A stretch of DNA of 64,000 nucleotides, taken from Dermatophagoides farinae (Eukaryota; Arthropoda; Arachnida; Sarcoptiformes; Pyroglyphidae). Below are positions 17,668 through 28,018 of the stretch, piece by piece. The notes below the pieces were generated by a model. That model did no database searches. It had not been told where the DNA came from and worked only from the letters and a program-made list of their open reading frames with translations. A program made the position numbers and the translations under genes. Positions within the stretch are counted from its first letter, which is position 1. Each line of letters begins with the position of its first letter. The stretch covers positions 186,001 to 250,000 of the forward strand of contig NW_027461519.1 of assembly GCF_024713945.1 (NCBI RefSeq), given 5' to 3'.

Positions 17668-19563
17668 ATGTATTCCAAAATACTTTTTTTCTTGTATATA
17701 TCATTAATTCACAAGTACAAATCACTAGCGGTTGATAAAATCTTAACGTTTCCTTTTGTAGGAAACTTGACAAAACTAAACAGCTCAATATGTACAAATC
17801 CGTTTTCAAACACAATTTTATTACTTCTAAATAATTTAGTGAACAAAGAAAACGAACAATATTTAGAAGAAATTGTCAGTTTATTGGAAGATCATTCGAA
17901 AAAAAATAAAAATAACCGGCTTAATCATAGTCCAGACATTATAAATTCTTCTTTAACAATTTTTAAGAGTTCAAAAAACTTGTTCAAAATTATGTTTTAT
18001 CTACTTTCTTCGTTCGATTACAGTGCGATTTGTGCCATTGCAGACCATGAAAACAAATATAAGAAAACACCGTATGTTTCTTCGTTACTACAAAATCTTG
18101 TATTCATCGCATTAGCTTGTAACCAAAATGCTGCAGCTACAGTAGTTGATAGCTGCCACAATTCTATAAGATTTCCCGAAGACAGACTTTGCTACTTTGG
18201 AAAAAATAGTTATTTTAAATATTCTCCTGTTAAATACGACGAAATTCAGTTTGACCTGGCAAATTTTGTCGACAATATTCCTTTAAATTTGCTTGATATT
18301 ATTGTAGATCAAACCGGGGTTGACGGTAATGATTCATTTCTGGAGTTCAAAGAATCAGATGGTCTTAAAATGATTGCATACCACGTTATTAATACAGAAT
18401 TTCCATTATATTTAGCGCTGTGGAAAGGACTAGTGGAATTATACGATTTTAATTGCAGCCAGCTAACATCTAAAATTTTTAGTAACTTTATACAGAAATA
18501 CAGTTACTATTTAGAATATCCTGACGAATCAAAAACTATATTCGCGAAATTATATATAGCTGATTCTTGCCAATACATATTACTAATCCGGGGAACTACG
18601 AATAAGTATGAGTGGTATCTAAATTTTTTGCATTGGGCTGTTTATAATGATTCTATTGACATAGATTTTCATTATGGAGTTTCTATTTTGTCTAATTTGT
18701 TGTTTGAATCGTTAATAATAGATTTAGAAAATCTCAATATTGATTCTTGTAAAAAACCCATCATCACTATTTCAGGACACAGTCTAGGTGGCGCAATAAC
18801 GAGCCAACTTAGTGTTTTACTAGAAAGTTATAAAAAAAATTTACAAATTTTTGCTGTCACATTTGCAAGTCCAAAAGTTCAATCACGTTATCCTAAAGAT
18901 ATAATCTATAGACATTTGATTCATACGAGAGATTCAATATATTCTCTCCCTTGTAATTTCAGAAATTCTGTTAGTGGATGGCCACGCAATACCATAGATT
19001 TTATATTACCTGTCGGAAGTGGCAGTTATGCTTTTCCAATTCCAAGAAACGAAATCAGTTTTAATGTTTCAAACGATGACGATGTAATGTTAGACAATTT
19101 AATTTCATCGATCACAATTGTTGATCATGATCAGCCTTTCATAAATCAGAACGACAAATCAATTTTAAGAGCAAATATGTCAAAAAATCAAAAATTTGTC
19201 CTTAACCAAGCGCTAATCACTATGAGTCACAAATTTATTTCATACACAAAATCTGCACTAAGACATTCTCAACCATTTTCAAAAAGCGCGCAAACAAAAC
19301 TAGAAGAAGTTAACTTTTCTATGAATAAGAACCAGCTAGACGTCCATAAAACAAAGAAATTTATTACTAAATATTCTTTTAACGCACAAAACAAGTTTGA
19401 TAAAAATACGGAGTACTATAATTATGAATATAAGAATAAAAACAAGTCATTGTTTGAATTCATTGTCTCTGGTAACGTCACTTATTATCATAAAGACATT
19501 TATCATTCTATTTTATCTCTAACTTGTAGAGCCAATCCTGTAAGTAATTTTGTTTGGATATAG
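17668..19563 (+). CDS. Secreted class 3 lipase
   Basis: 631 residues. The N-terminus (MYSKILFFLYISLI) looks like a signal peptide. The alpha/beta-hydrolase core sits in the second half: LLIRGTTNKYEWYLN, the nucleophile elbow ISGHSLGGA with Ser372, FASPKVQSR, then Asp422 in HTRDSIYSLP and His521 in MSHKFISY as the likely triad. The long N-terminal part (about 1-270) is unassigned. Family members hydrolyse triacylglycerols or other lipid esters. It could act outside the cell or in a secretory compartment. Confidence 0.88.
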   Translation: MYSKILFFLYISLIHKYKSLAVDKILTFPFVGNLTKLNSSICTNPFSNTILLLLNNLVNKENEQYLEEIVSLLEDHSKKNKNNRLNHSPDIINSSLTIFKSSKNLFKIMFYLLSSFDYSAICAIADHENKYKKTPYVSSLLQNLVFIALACNQNAAATVVDSCHNSIRFPEDRLCYFGKNSYFKYSPVKYDEIQFDLANFVDNIPLNLLDIIVDQTGVDGNDSFLEFKESDGLKMIAYHVINTEFPLYLALWKGLVELYDFNCSQLTSKIFSNFIQKYSYYLEYPDESKTIFAKLYIADSCQYILLIRGTTNKYEWYLNFLHWAVYNDSIDIDFHYGVSILSNLLFESLIIDLENLNIDSCKKPIITISGHSLGGAITSQLSVLLESYKKNLQIFAVTFASPKVQSRYPKDIIYRHLIHTRDSIYSLPCNFRNSVSGWPRNTIDFILPVGSGSYAFPIPRNEISFNVSNDDDVMLDNLISSITIVDHDQPFINQNDKSILRANMSKNQKFVLNQALITMSHKFISYTKSALRHSQPFSKSAQTKLEEVNFSMNKNQLDVHKTKKFITKYSFNAQNKFDKNTEYYNYEYKNKNKSLFEFIVSGNVTYYHKDIYHSILSLTCRANPVSNFVWI

Positions 19564-19652
19564 GAGTCAAAACTACATATTCAAAGGAGCAAGATTTTTA
19601 AAAAAATTATTTAGAAACCCTAAATTTAGATTACGTTTTATGGCTTTAATCA

Positions 19653-21161
19653 ATGGCTCATTCATTAATTTGTTTGGCCAACCAAGTTTATTCCAATATT
19701 TATGGTGTGAAAGACAGTAAATTCGAAACATACGAAAATACTCAATGCAAACTTATACTCAGAATTGTTACGCTATTGACTTTTGTTTTAAGCCAATGTA
19801 TTTTAAATTTTTCTTTTAAGTTCAGTAATTATCTTACCAACTTGTTGGTGACTTACTCAAACCCCGACCGAACTTTTTTGGATCTCACAAATTTTACTCT
19901 TTCAACTACTAATTTAATGACATCTTTTGGTTTCGGTTTATTTTTTGGTCCATTAGCCGCCAAGCTTACAAGCCACAAGCTTTTGAGTGGAATTTCGCTT
20001 TGTTTTATATTACTACTATATTTAATATATTTTATACTAATCGTTTCCTTAAGATGCTCGGTAGATAATAGTCGCAAACAATTCTGGATCAGATTCGCAA
20101 ACAACTATAATATTTTCCCAATATATTTATTAAATACTGCAGCAACAGCTTTGTTTACCGCCAACTTTGTTTATTTAAACTTGATCACCGGAAGAAAAAA
20201 AAAAATTCTGGCTCGTACATACTTATATTTATATGTCTTATTATGTGTTACAAGAATATATCAACTTGTAAATTTCTACTATTCAAACAAAGGTATCCTC
20301 AAACATGTATATTACAACGAAATCGTTCTAATATTAATAATATTACTTGCTTGCGTAATATTAGCTTTATTTTCTATTTTTGACTTTAAAAACAAAGTGA
20401 ATCTAGATGTGAGATATTCAAATACCTTCACTAAAATACTACATCACGAACTTACTGACGAAACAGTCATTGAAAAATGCGATCTCGATTGGTATGAAGG
20501 CGCTAATATAGATTATTCTTTAACTAACTCCAGTTATACGTCAGCGCTTTTCGCTATTATCGTATGTACTTCTAATTTAGTTAATTTTTATCGTTATACG
20601 CCCGAAAAAATTAAGGACTTGTTTATAAGAAACAGTTATTCCGATAATAGCTTGATTTATTATTCATTTGTAGAAGCAATTTTACTCACAGGAATTTATT
20701 TGTGGCAGCTATATTCGCCAACTTCTAATTTGCACGCTTTTGTAAAAATTAATGCATTATTGATATGCGCAGCGTTTTTTTGCAACTTACTGATACTTCT
20801 TGCAAATAATACAAATTCTCTGCGTCTTATCGGCTGGTTTTTAATTTTGCAACCGATTCTGAGTATTTGCCTGATCGTGCCCGCATTTGTAACTTATTGT
20901 ATAGCTTCTCCTCCGATGATATACAAGATTGAAAATTGTGCTTTGTTTTATTCCTTTGCGTTTTTGTTCAACCAGGTTTTGACATACTACAATCATATAA
21001 TTGGATGGGATCGAGTCGTTCTACTTGCGATAAATTTGGCTGCGACGTTGTTACTATTCAAAAAACTAGATTATAAAAATGGAAAAACATTTGAAACTGG
21101 GTTTTTTAGTAATTCACGTAGCATAATTAATGGTAAATCGCGCTTTATGTCATCTCTATAA
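19653..21161 (+). CDS. Polytopic membrane protein, transporter-like
   Basis: 502 residues with about ten to twelve hydrophobic segments, a short polar N-terminus and a central cytoplasmic loop of about 70 residues (around HHELTDETVIEKCDLDWYEG). The two-bundle layout is like a major facilitator or nucleoside-type carrier, but no diagnostic motif is clear. It follows the lipase on the same strand by 89 bp. An overlapping short upstream frame starts at 19640. Confidence 0.65.
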   Translation: MAHSLICLANQVYSNIYGVKDSKFETYENTQCKLILRIVTLLTFVLSQCILNFSFKFSNYLTNLLVTYSNPDRTFLDLTNFTLSTTNLMTSFGFGLFFGPLAAKLTSHKLLSGISLCFILLLYLIYFILIVSLRCSVDNSRKQFWIRFANNYNIFPIYLLNTAATALFTANFVYLNLITGRKKKILARTYLYLYVLLCVTRIYQLVNFYYSNKGILKHVYYNEIVLILIILLACVILALFSIFDFKNKVNLDVRYSNTFTKILHHELTDETVIEKCDLDWYEGANIDYSLTNSSYTSALFAIIVCTSNLVNFYRYTPEKIKDLFIRNSYSDNSLIYYSFVEAILLTGIYLWQLYSPTSNLHAFVKINALLICAAFFCNLLILLANNTNSLRLIGWFLILQPILSICLIVPAFVTYCIASPPMIYKIENCALFYSFAFLFNQVLTYYNHIIGWDRVVLLAINLAATLLLFKKLDYKNGKTFETGFFSNSRSIINGKSRFMSSL

Positions 21162-21259
21162 AAAATATTACACAAAGCCTAAAGTAATATTTTGTACTTT
21201 TTTGCAATTATTAAAGTATATTTCTTATAGTTGACAAAAAGTAAACTTTTATCACCTTT

Positions 21260-21928
21260 ATGGAATCAGAAAATGACTTATCGAAAGTCGATAAACCATC
21301 TGAACCAGAATTACAATTGTCAATGCCTTATCTCGGCATGTGGCATTTTAATCAGTGTGACACAAAACGCTGTTCGGGGAAAAAATTAAAAAAGCACAAA
21401 AAAATAGAAGAACGGAAAGCTAACTCTGATTTTAATGGCATTGTGCTTTGGACAGATACGTCAAACGTATTGTGTCCACTTGACGCTGACATTGTCAAGT
21501 TACACGGCATATGTGTGGTAGATTGCAGTTGGAACAAGGTTGAAGAACTCAATTTAACTAAACGCTTGAAAAAAGCTAAAGTCAGGAAGTTACCTTTCTT
21601 AGTTGCTGCTAATCCCTGTCACTTTGGACGTCCTTTTGAACTAAATTGTGCTGAAGCAATAGCAGCAAGTTTGTTCATTACTAACTACATAGATCAAAGC
21701 GTCCATATCATGAAGTCTTTTTCCTGGGGCCACGCTTTTTTCAAAATCAATAAATTGTTTCTTGATCTTTATGTCAAAAAACCGTATAACTCTCGCCAAA
21801 TATCGAAGTTAAGTATTAGATGTGAGGATTTTTTCATGAATAAAAAAGACAAGTATAATAAATTAATGATACAAGAAGAAATTAGACAATATAATTCTGA
21901 AAACGATAGTTCAGAAGATATAACGTGA
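21260..21928 (+). CDS. TSR3: 18S rRNA aminocarboxypropyltransferase
   Basis: 222 residues. The diagnostic N-terminal motif is FNQCDTKRCSGKKLKK. It is followed by DIVKLHGICVVDCSWNKVEE, then LPFLVAANPCHFGRPFELNCAEAIAA, the SAM-binding core of Tsr3. The enzyme adds the aminocarboxypropyl group to the hypermodified pseudouridine near the 18S P site in a late cytoplasmic step of 40S maturation. A short acidic tail ends the protein. Start at the first ATG. Confidence 0.94.
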   Translation: MESENDLSKVDKPSEPELQLSMPYLGMWHFNQCDTKRCSGKKLKKHKKIEERKANSDFNGIVLWTDTSNVLCPLDADIVKLHGICVVDCSWNKVEELNLTKRLKKAKVRKLPFLVAANPCHFGRPFELNCAEAIAASLFITNYIDQSVHIMKSFSWGHAFFKINKLFLDLYVKKPYNSRQISKLSIRCEDFFMNKKDKYNKLMIQEEIRQYNSENDSSEDIT

Positions 21929-22024
21929 CGTAAAAAACTGAAACAATAGTAAAAGAATTTTTGATATTACGTCTTAAGCTCATTGCAATTACTTAATACT
22001 CATTTTATATTGTTTTCAGTTTAG

Positions 22025-23287
22025 TTAAACTGTTAATAAGCTTAATTTCTTAAATAAATAATTAGTTTGAAAATCATTTTCAAATTGTTTCAAACTGTTT
22101 ACAATGTCTATGCTAAAACAGTATTCTTTGTTTGAAAAAAGACTAAATCTATCAAGAATTTTATACGAATTTGACAAACATTTTTTTAATGCAATAACAA
22201 ATTTAAGTTTAGATTGAAAGTTTGATTTTTGAGAATATAAATTGTGTATCAATTGATAATGTAGAACGAAATCGAGCATTTCTCGTTCGTCTGTCTCCAT
22301 AATTATCCCTAGTTTTGTGTAACAAGACATTATGAGGGTGATGTAGTCAAACTCACTTATAAATGTTCCAAATTGATAGAAAAGATAAAATCTTATAAGG
22401 TGAGCAACATATATTTTTTCAAAATTATTTTCTGAATAAAACCCCACTATCGGAATTGTTTTTTTTTTTTCATTTTTTTTAAATTTTATTTTGTTTAATA
22501 ATTTATTAAATTTAAACAAAGAGAAAAAGAAGTAAAATATTTTTTTTATTTTAGTGCAAATAAATTTTAATATCAAAATATAAGGAATTAATATTTGTTT
22601 TATCACTTGTAAAGAATTATTATTTGTTTTTTTTATTGTTTCTTTATTCACAAATAATTCGATAGTATCCTTTTTAATTTTGTTATTTTTTATCTGTAAA
22701 GATTCTTCTATAGAAGTATATTTAAAATTATTGCAAAACACAGCAACACACTGATAAATATAAGATGACTTTTTTGTAAATGATAAAGCATAATAAACAT
22801 GAGGAAAGTAACCTAAATTAGTGAACTCGAAACACTCCAATAAATCTTTTAAGTCAATAAAAATTTTTGGAAAAGAAGTCGAAAATATATTTAATGGATG
22901 CTTTTCCGAATTAAAAGATAAACTAGACAGATCTATAAATCGTGAAAAATTGGTATTGTATTCTTGCTGTAATTGACAATTGAGTTTTTCGTCATAAACA
23001 TTTAAATCGATATTATGGAAAATTATTTTATAGATCCAAACATAAATAGCTAAAAGTGTAAGTTTAGATTTATAGGTGGCTTTTTCAGCTGTGAACAATT
23101 TCCAAGCTGTTTTTTTAATTAAATTTTCCAAGTTATAAATATTTTCTGAGTAGTTTGATCCGAAAAAAATACCACAGTAGGTATTAAGATTTATCATTTT
23201 TGTTTGGCATTTCCGTTCGAGGTAATGACTATAATCATTTAGAACGTCGTGCGATTCTAAAGGGTTCAATAACCCACTAATATCCAT
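22025..23287 (-). CDS. Unknown 420-residue protein
   Basis: A very AT-rich gene giving a Lys-, Asn-, Phe- and Ile-rich protein. Two hydrophobic stretches in the centre (around ILIPYILILKFICTKIKKIFYFFFSLF) could be a membrane hairpin or an amphipathic segment. No signal peptide or recognised motif is visible. It is divergent from TRM5, with 96 bp between the starts. The composition is more extreme than in neighbouring housekeeping genes, which suggests a fast-evolving protein. Confidence 0.6.
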   Translation of the reverse strand: MDISGLLNPLESHDVLNDYSHYLERKCQTKMINLNTYCGIFFGSNYSENIYNLENLIKKTAWKLFTAEKATYKSKLTLLAIYVWIYKIIFHNIDLNVYDEKLNCQLQQEYNTNFSRFIDLSSLSFNSEKHPLNIFSTSFPKIFIDLKDLLECFEFTNLGYFPHVYYALSFTKKSSYIYQCVAVFCNNFKYTSIEESLQIKNNKIKKDTIELFVNKETIKKTNNNSLQVIKQILIPYILILKFICTKIKKIFYFFFSLFKFNKLLNKIKFKKNEKKKTIPIVGFYSENNFEKIYVAHLIRFYLFYQFGTFISEFDYITLIMSCYTKLGIIMETDEREMLDFVLHYQLIHNLYSQKSNFQSKLKFVIALKKCLSNSYKILDRFSLFSNKEYCFSIDIVNSLKQFENDFQTNYLFKKLSLLTV

Positions 23288-23383
23288 AAACTGATTTTTT
23301 TATCTTTTGTTGTAGATTAAGTTCAGGATTAAAGTATTAATAATTAAAAAATAAAGGCAATTACAAAATTTTTTTCTAGGGAA

Positions 23384-24601
23384 ATGCATTCTGAAGTTAG
23401 AAATTTAGCTGAATTAAGAAGCTTCACATTTTATTGTTATTATTTACTTCTAAAGAAAAATGAAATTCAAGTGTTTAATAAAAAATGCAAAAACCTCATA
23501 CGTTCTAAAGTAGAAGTTAAGTGCATTTTGGATTCTCTAAACGAAAAGGTAAAAATCAAAAATTTCGAAAAAAAATTTGATTTCGACAAAATAGTCTTAT
23601 TAACCAACGTTAAATATGAAATAGATGACTACAATTTATCAAATGACCCATCGTTCGATTTGAAAGACGCTATTCGGATGTTAAACCAACATTTATCAAA
23701 TGTAATAGAAAAGCAAAACGTGGAAACTCAAGTAGCTGAGATTACACTAAATGCTAATGATTTGAAATATGAAAAACTACTCTCAAAAATTTTACCATCA
23801 AACATTACAGCGCCTTTCGCCTTCGAAACTATTGGTCATATTATACATTTGAATTTCAAAGATGAAATTCTGCCTTACAAATATTTGATTGCGGAGTATT
23901 TGTTGAAAAAGCACAAAAACATTCGAACCGTTGTTAATAAAGTAAATAAAATTACTTCAATGTTTCGAGAATGTCCGTTTGAACTGTTAGCCGGCGAACC
24001 TGTGTATGAGACAACGCTGAAGGAAAAAGGCTTTACTTTTTTTATCGATTACAAAAACGTTTATTGGAACAGTCGTTTATCAGGAGAACGCGAAAGATTG
24101 GTTATTTGCATCCCAAAAAATTCGTTTGTAATAGATGTCATGGCTGGTGTTGGGGGTTTTGGTGTATATCTCGCGAAGCTAAACAACTGTCGAGTCATTT
24201 CAAACGACTTAAATCCAGTTGGGTTTGAATGCATTAAAAAAAATATTAAACTCAACAAAATTGCAGATTTAATCGTTTCTAGCAACGAGGACGGACGAGA
24301 ATTGATCAAAAAAAGCGAATTTGAGAGAAGAAAATATTGTGAGGATCAAGTTGTGTATTACATCATGAATTTACCGAAAACAGCAATGGAATTTTTAGAT
24401 TCATTTACTGGCGCAGAAAAAAGTATTGTTTTTGTGTATTGCTTTTTGGAAAAATCGAGCTCAAATGACATAGAAACAATAAACCAGTTGGTTCAAAAAC
24501 ATTTAAAAGATGTTAAGCATAGCGTGGTAAATGTTCATCAAGTGCGAAATGTCTCACCAAAAAAATTCATGTTTTGCGTTGAAATTCATATAGGATTTTG
24601 A
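23384..24601 (+). CDS. TRM5: tRNA (guanine37-N1)-methyltransferase
   Basis: 405 residues. The N-terminal half matches the Trm5 D1/D2 region, ending with the strand around YKNVYWNSRLSGERERL. The SAM-binding motif VIDVMAGVGGFGVYLAK and the active-site motif NLPKTAMEFL define the catalytic domain. It makes m1G37, and in tRNA-Phe this is also the first step towards wybutosine. TYW3 lies elsewhere in the window. The TGA stop shows that TGA is a stop codon here. NFS1 starts 77 bp downstream on the same strand. Confidence 0.94.
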   Translation: MHSEVRNLAELRSFTFYCYYLLLKKNEIQVFNKKCKNLIRSKVEVKCILDSLNEKVKIKNFEKKFDFDKIVLLTNVKYEIDDYNLSNDPSFDLKDAIRMLNQHLSNVIEKQNVETQVAEITLNANDLKYEKLLSKILPSNITAPFAFETIGHIIHLNFKDEILPYKYLIAEYLLKKHKNIRTVVNKVNKITSMFRECPFELLAGEPVYETTLKEKGFTFFIDYKNVYWNSRLSGERERLVICIPKNSFVIDVMAGVGGFGVYLAKLNNCRVISNDLNPVGFECIKKNIKLNKIADLIVSSNEDGRELIKKSEFERRKYCEDQVVYYIMNLPKTAMEFLDSFTGAEKSIVFVYCFLEKSSSNDIETINQLVQKHLKDVKHSVVNVHQVRNVSPKKFMFCVEIHIGF

Positions 24602-24678
24602 CAAGATAAAATATAGTACCCCTAATATTAGAATAGCTAAAAAAATAAAAAAATTTTGAATTTTTAGTCTGTTCTTTT

Positions 24679-26012
<1,334 letters not shown>

Positions 26013-26016
<4 letters not shown>

Positions 26017-27034
26017 GTTTTTGTCATTTCAATGCATGGTAAATCAGGAACTGAATTCAAACAATTTGGATAGTTATAAAATAATGGTTCAAAATAATCA
26101 ATCTCCGACCATTGTTCAATTAAATCTTTTCGGCTATAAGAATTCACTATTTTAAATCCGAGCTTAGAAATATTTGTTTCAATGCCATCCATATAAGTTA
26201 TTAATTCTGAATTCATAGATTTTGATATTGATTTAATATAATTCCAATAACTCGATTTAGTTTTTGGTGTTTCCAGATAATCAAAAAAAATATGTAATCT
26301 GAAAATTGTTCGTGTAGCAGCGCTAAAGTGTTATAGACTACTTCTATTTTTAAATAATAAGAAACTCCTACAAAAATAGCTATGGTTTTCAGTGCGGAAT
26401 CGGTCACTGATTCTAAGCAATCTGTTAAATTATCTTTTTCGAGATCACAAGCTAAATAAAATATTCTTTTTTCTGAAGCTAAATCTGACTGATCAAAAAA
26501 CTCTTCAAAAAGTAGTGTGAAATTTTTCGTCCGATTGTTCGTAATTATCGTATTGTTCCTTTACGATTTCTTTGACTCTTTTAACTTTCTCTTTTTGAAG
26601 GTCAGGCAGGTCTATTTCTATAAATTTACACTGTTTTATGGTAAAAATTCCTGTATGCTGAAGTATCGTAACCTGCTCCGATCAAGATAACTTGTTTGCA
26701 ACCTTTTTTATATGGTCATCAATAAACTTTTGCGAATAGAACGCACGACAATAGTAAGATAAGTATATCATTCTTAATACAGGCGGTAAAATTCTCAGTC
26801 GATTTACTTCAACTGTTTTCACCCATTCCATTTGTGATTTTGAAAGAAAGTTTTTGGCCCAGGTGTATTCTCTAGGATCGAATTGGTACGGTTTTTGGAG
26901 CCATTGTATAATATGCTCGATACATTAACATTGCAGAAGCATTAGTATCTGATTTATCTGCTAATCCGAACATACGTGCTAAGTAACTAGTCCCCGATGT
27001 TTAATGTACTAGCCAATCGATATATATTAATCAT
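26013..27034 (-). CDS. LCM-family SAM methyltransferase, frame broken at about six sites
   Basis: Piecing frames together from the ATG at 27034 gives about 339 residues. N-terminal segment: [24 protein letters not shown]; then [14 protein letters not shown]; the SAM-binding motif [33 protein letters not shown]; and a C-terminal part ending CIEMTKT. This is the leucine carboxyl methyltransferase fold, closer to the small-molecule O-methyltransferase branch common in bacteria than to PP2A methyltransferase LCMT1. Frameshifts lie near 26990, 26885, 26704-26709, 26630, 26507-26511 and 26283-26290. Substrate unknown. Confidence 0.7.
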
Positions 27035-27346
27035 GGAAAACGAAAGCCAGTTATAGGTATAGTCAAATATCCAATTTGTTAGTTTGATGTATCTTTGTAA
27101 AAAATAAGAGTCTTGTTTTTTCATTAGTTATTTTTAATTAGACCTACCTCAAAACTTCTCTGCCGAAAAATTTAATAAAAAATCACACACATAAAAGTGT
27201 TTTAAGAGCTTATTGATTCAATATCTTTATAATATATAAAAAAAATATTTGTTATATTGATTTTGAAATTAGGTTTAGCAATCGCTGTGTGATTGCTATT
27301 TTTCATTGATTTGTTTAGATTCACAACTTTACAATATAATTTCTTT
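27035..27346. other. Divergent spacer between methyltransferase and Rab-like gene
   Basis: 312 bp of AT-rich sequence serving both starts. The only structure I noticed is a 7-bp hairpin, AGCAATC and GATTGCT, at 27277-27297, about 50 bp before the Rab start. No coding frame of interest. Confidence 0.45.
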
Positions 27347-27885
27347 ATGATAAAGGGTATGTTCAGATGTTAATAAGTTTAATAGTTGTATTGGTCGGTG
27401 ACTCGGGCGTAGGTAAAACTACGTTAGTTTCTACTTTTGTCAAGGGGAAACCCGACCTTGAAATCACTTCAACGGTTTGCATTGAAATGCGTGTACATGA
27501 GGTCGAATTGATAAATTCTTCCTTTGTCAAATTAGAAATTTGGGATTCTGCTGGGTGTGAGAAATACAGGTCTGTAGCTAAAAATCACTATAAAAACGCG
27601 CTGGGAGCCTTAATCATTTATAATATAACACAAAGAGAATCATTTACGAATGTCGACAACTGGCTAAAATTAATTAGAGAGAATTGCCCAGAAGACACGG
27701 TTATTTACCTGATTGGAAACAAGTTAGATCTAGTGGAAAAAGACAATCGAGAAAGAGAAGTGAAGTTCGATGAAGGATTAAATTATGCAAAAAAAAAAAA
27801 TCTTCTATTTTACGAAGTCAGTGCTTACTCTGCTCACGATTTTAATAAAATTTTTACATTATTGCGTCTGATATATGGAAAATGA
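27347..27885 (+). CDS. Rab-like small GTPase with atypical switch II and no prenyl cysteine
   Basis: Exon 1 is 27347..27356 (10 nt) and exon 2 is 27386..27885, across a 29-nt intron, giving 169 residues that start MIKVVLVGDSGVGKT. G1 is GDSGVGKT (8-15), G3 is WDSAGCEKYRS, G4 is NKLDL and G5 is SAYSA. The usual DTAGQE reads DSAGCE, so the catalytic Gln is replaced by Cys61; the switch I TxGxE becomes TVCIE. The protein ends LRLIYGK without the C-terminal Cys needed for prenylation. It might act as a slow or non-hydrolysing, soluble Rab-like protein; this is inference. It lies inside the frameshift-rich block but is itself intact. Confidence 0.85.
27357..27385 (+). other. 29-nt intron in Rab-like gene
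   Basis: Starts GTATGT and ends TTAATAG, with a TTAATAA branch-like stretch. Splicing after the tenth coding base turns an odd N-terminus into the canonical KVVLVGDSGVGKT strand and P loop of Rab proteins, so it is the best supported of the three 29-nt introns. Confidence 0.88.
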
Positions 27886-28018
27886 AAAATAAATGTTCCA
27901 TAAACGACGTTTATGAATAAGAAAACGATTTAGCTTTTTCCCGGTTTTTTTGAAATGAATGAACTACTTTTTTTTAAATTTACCGATAGCTCCCCGCACT
28001 AGACCTTTCTTTTTGACT

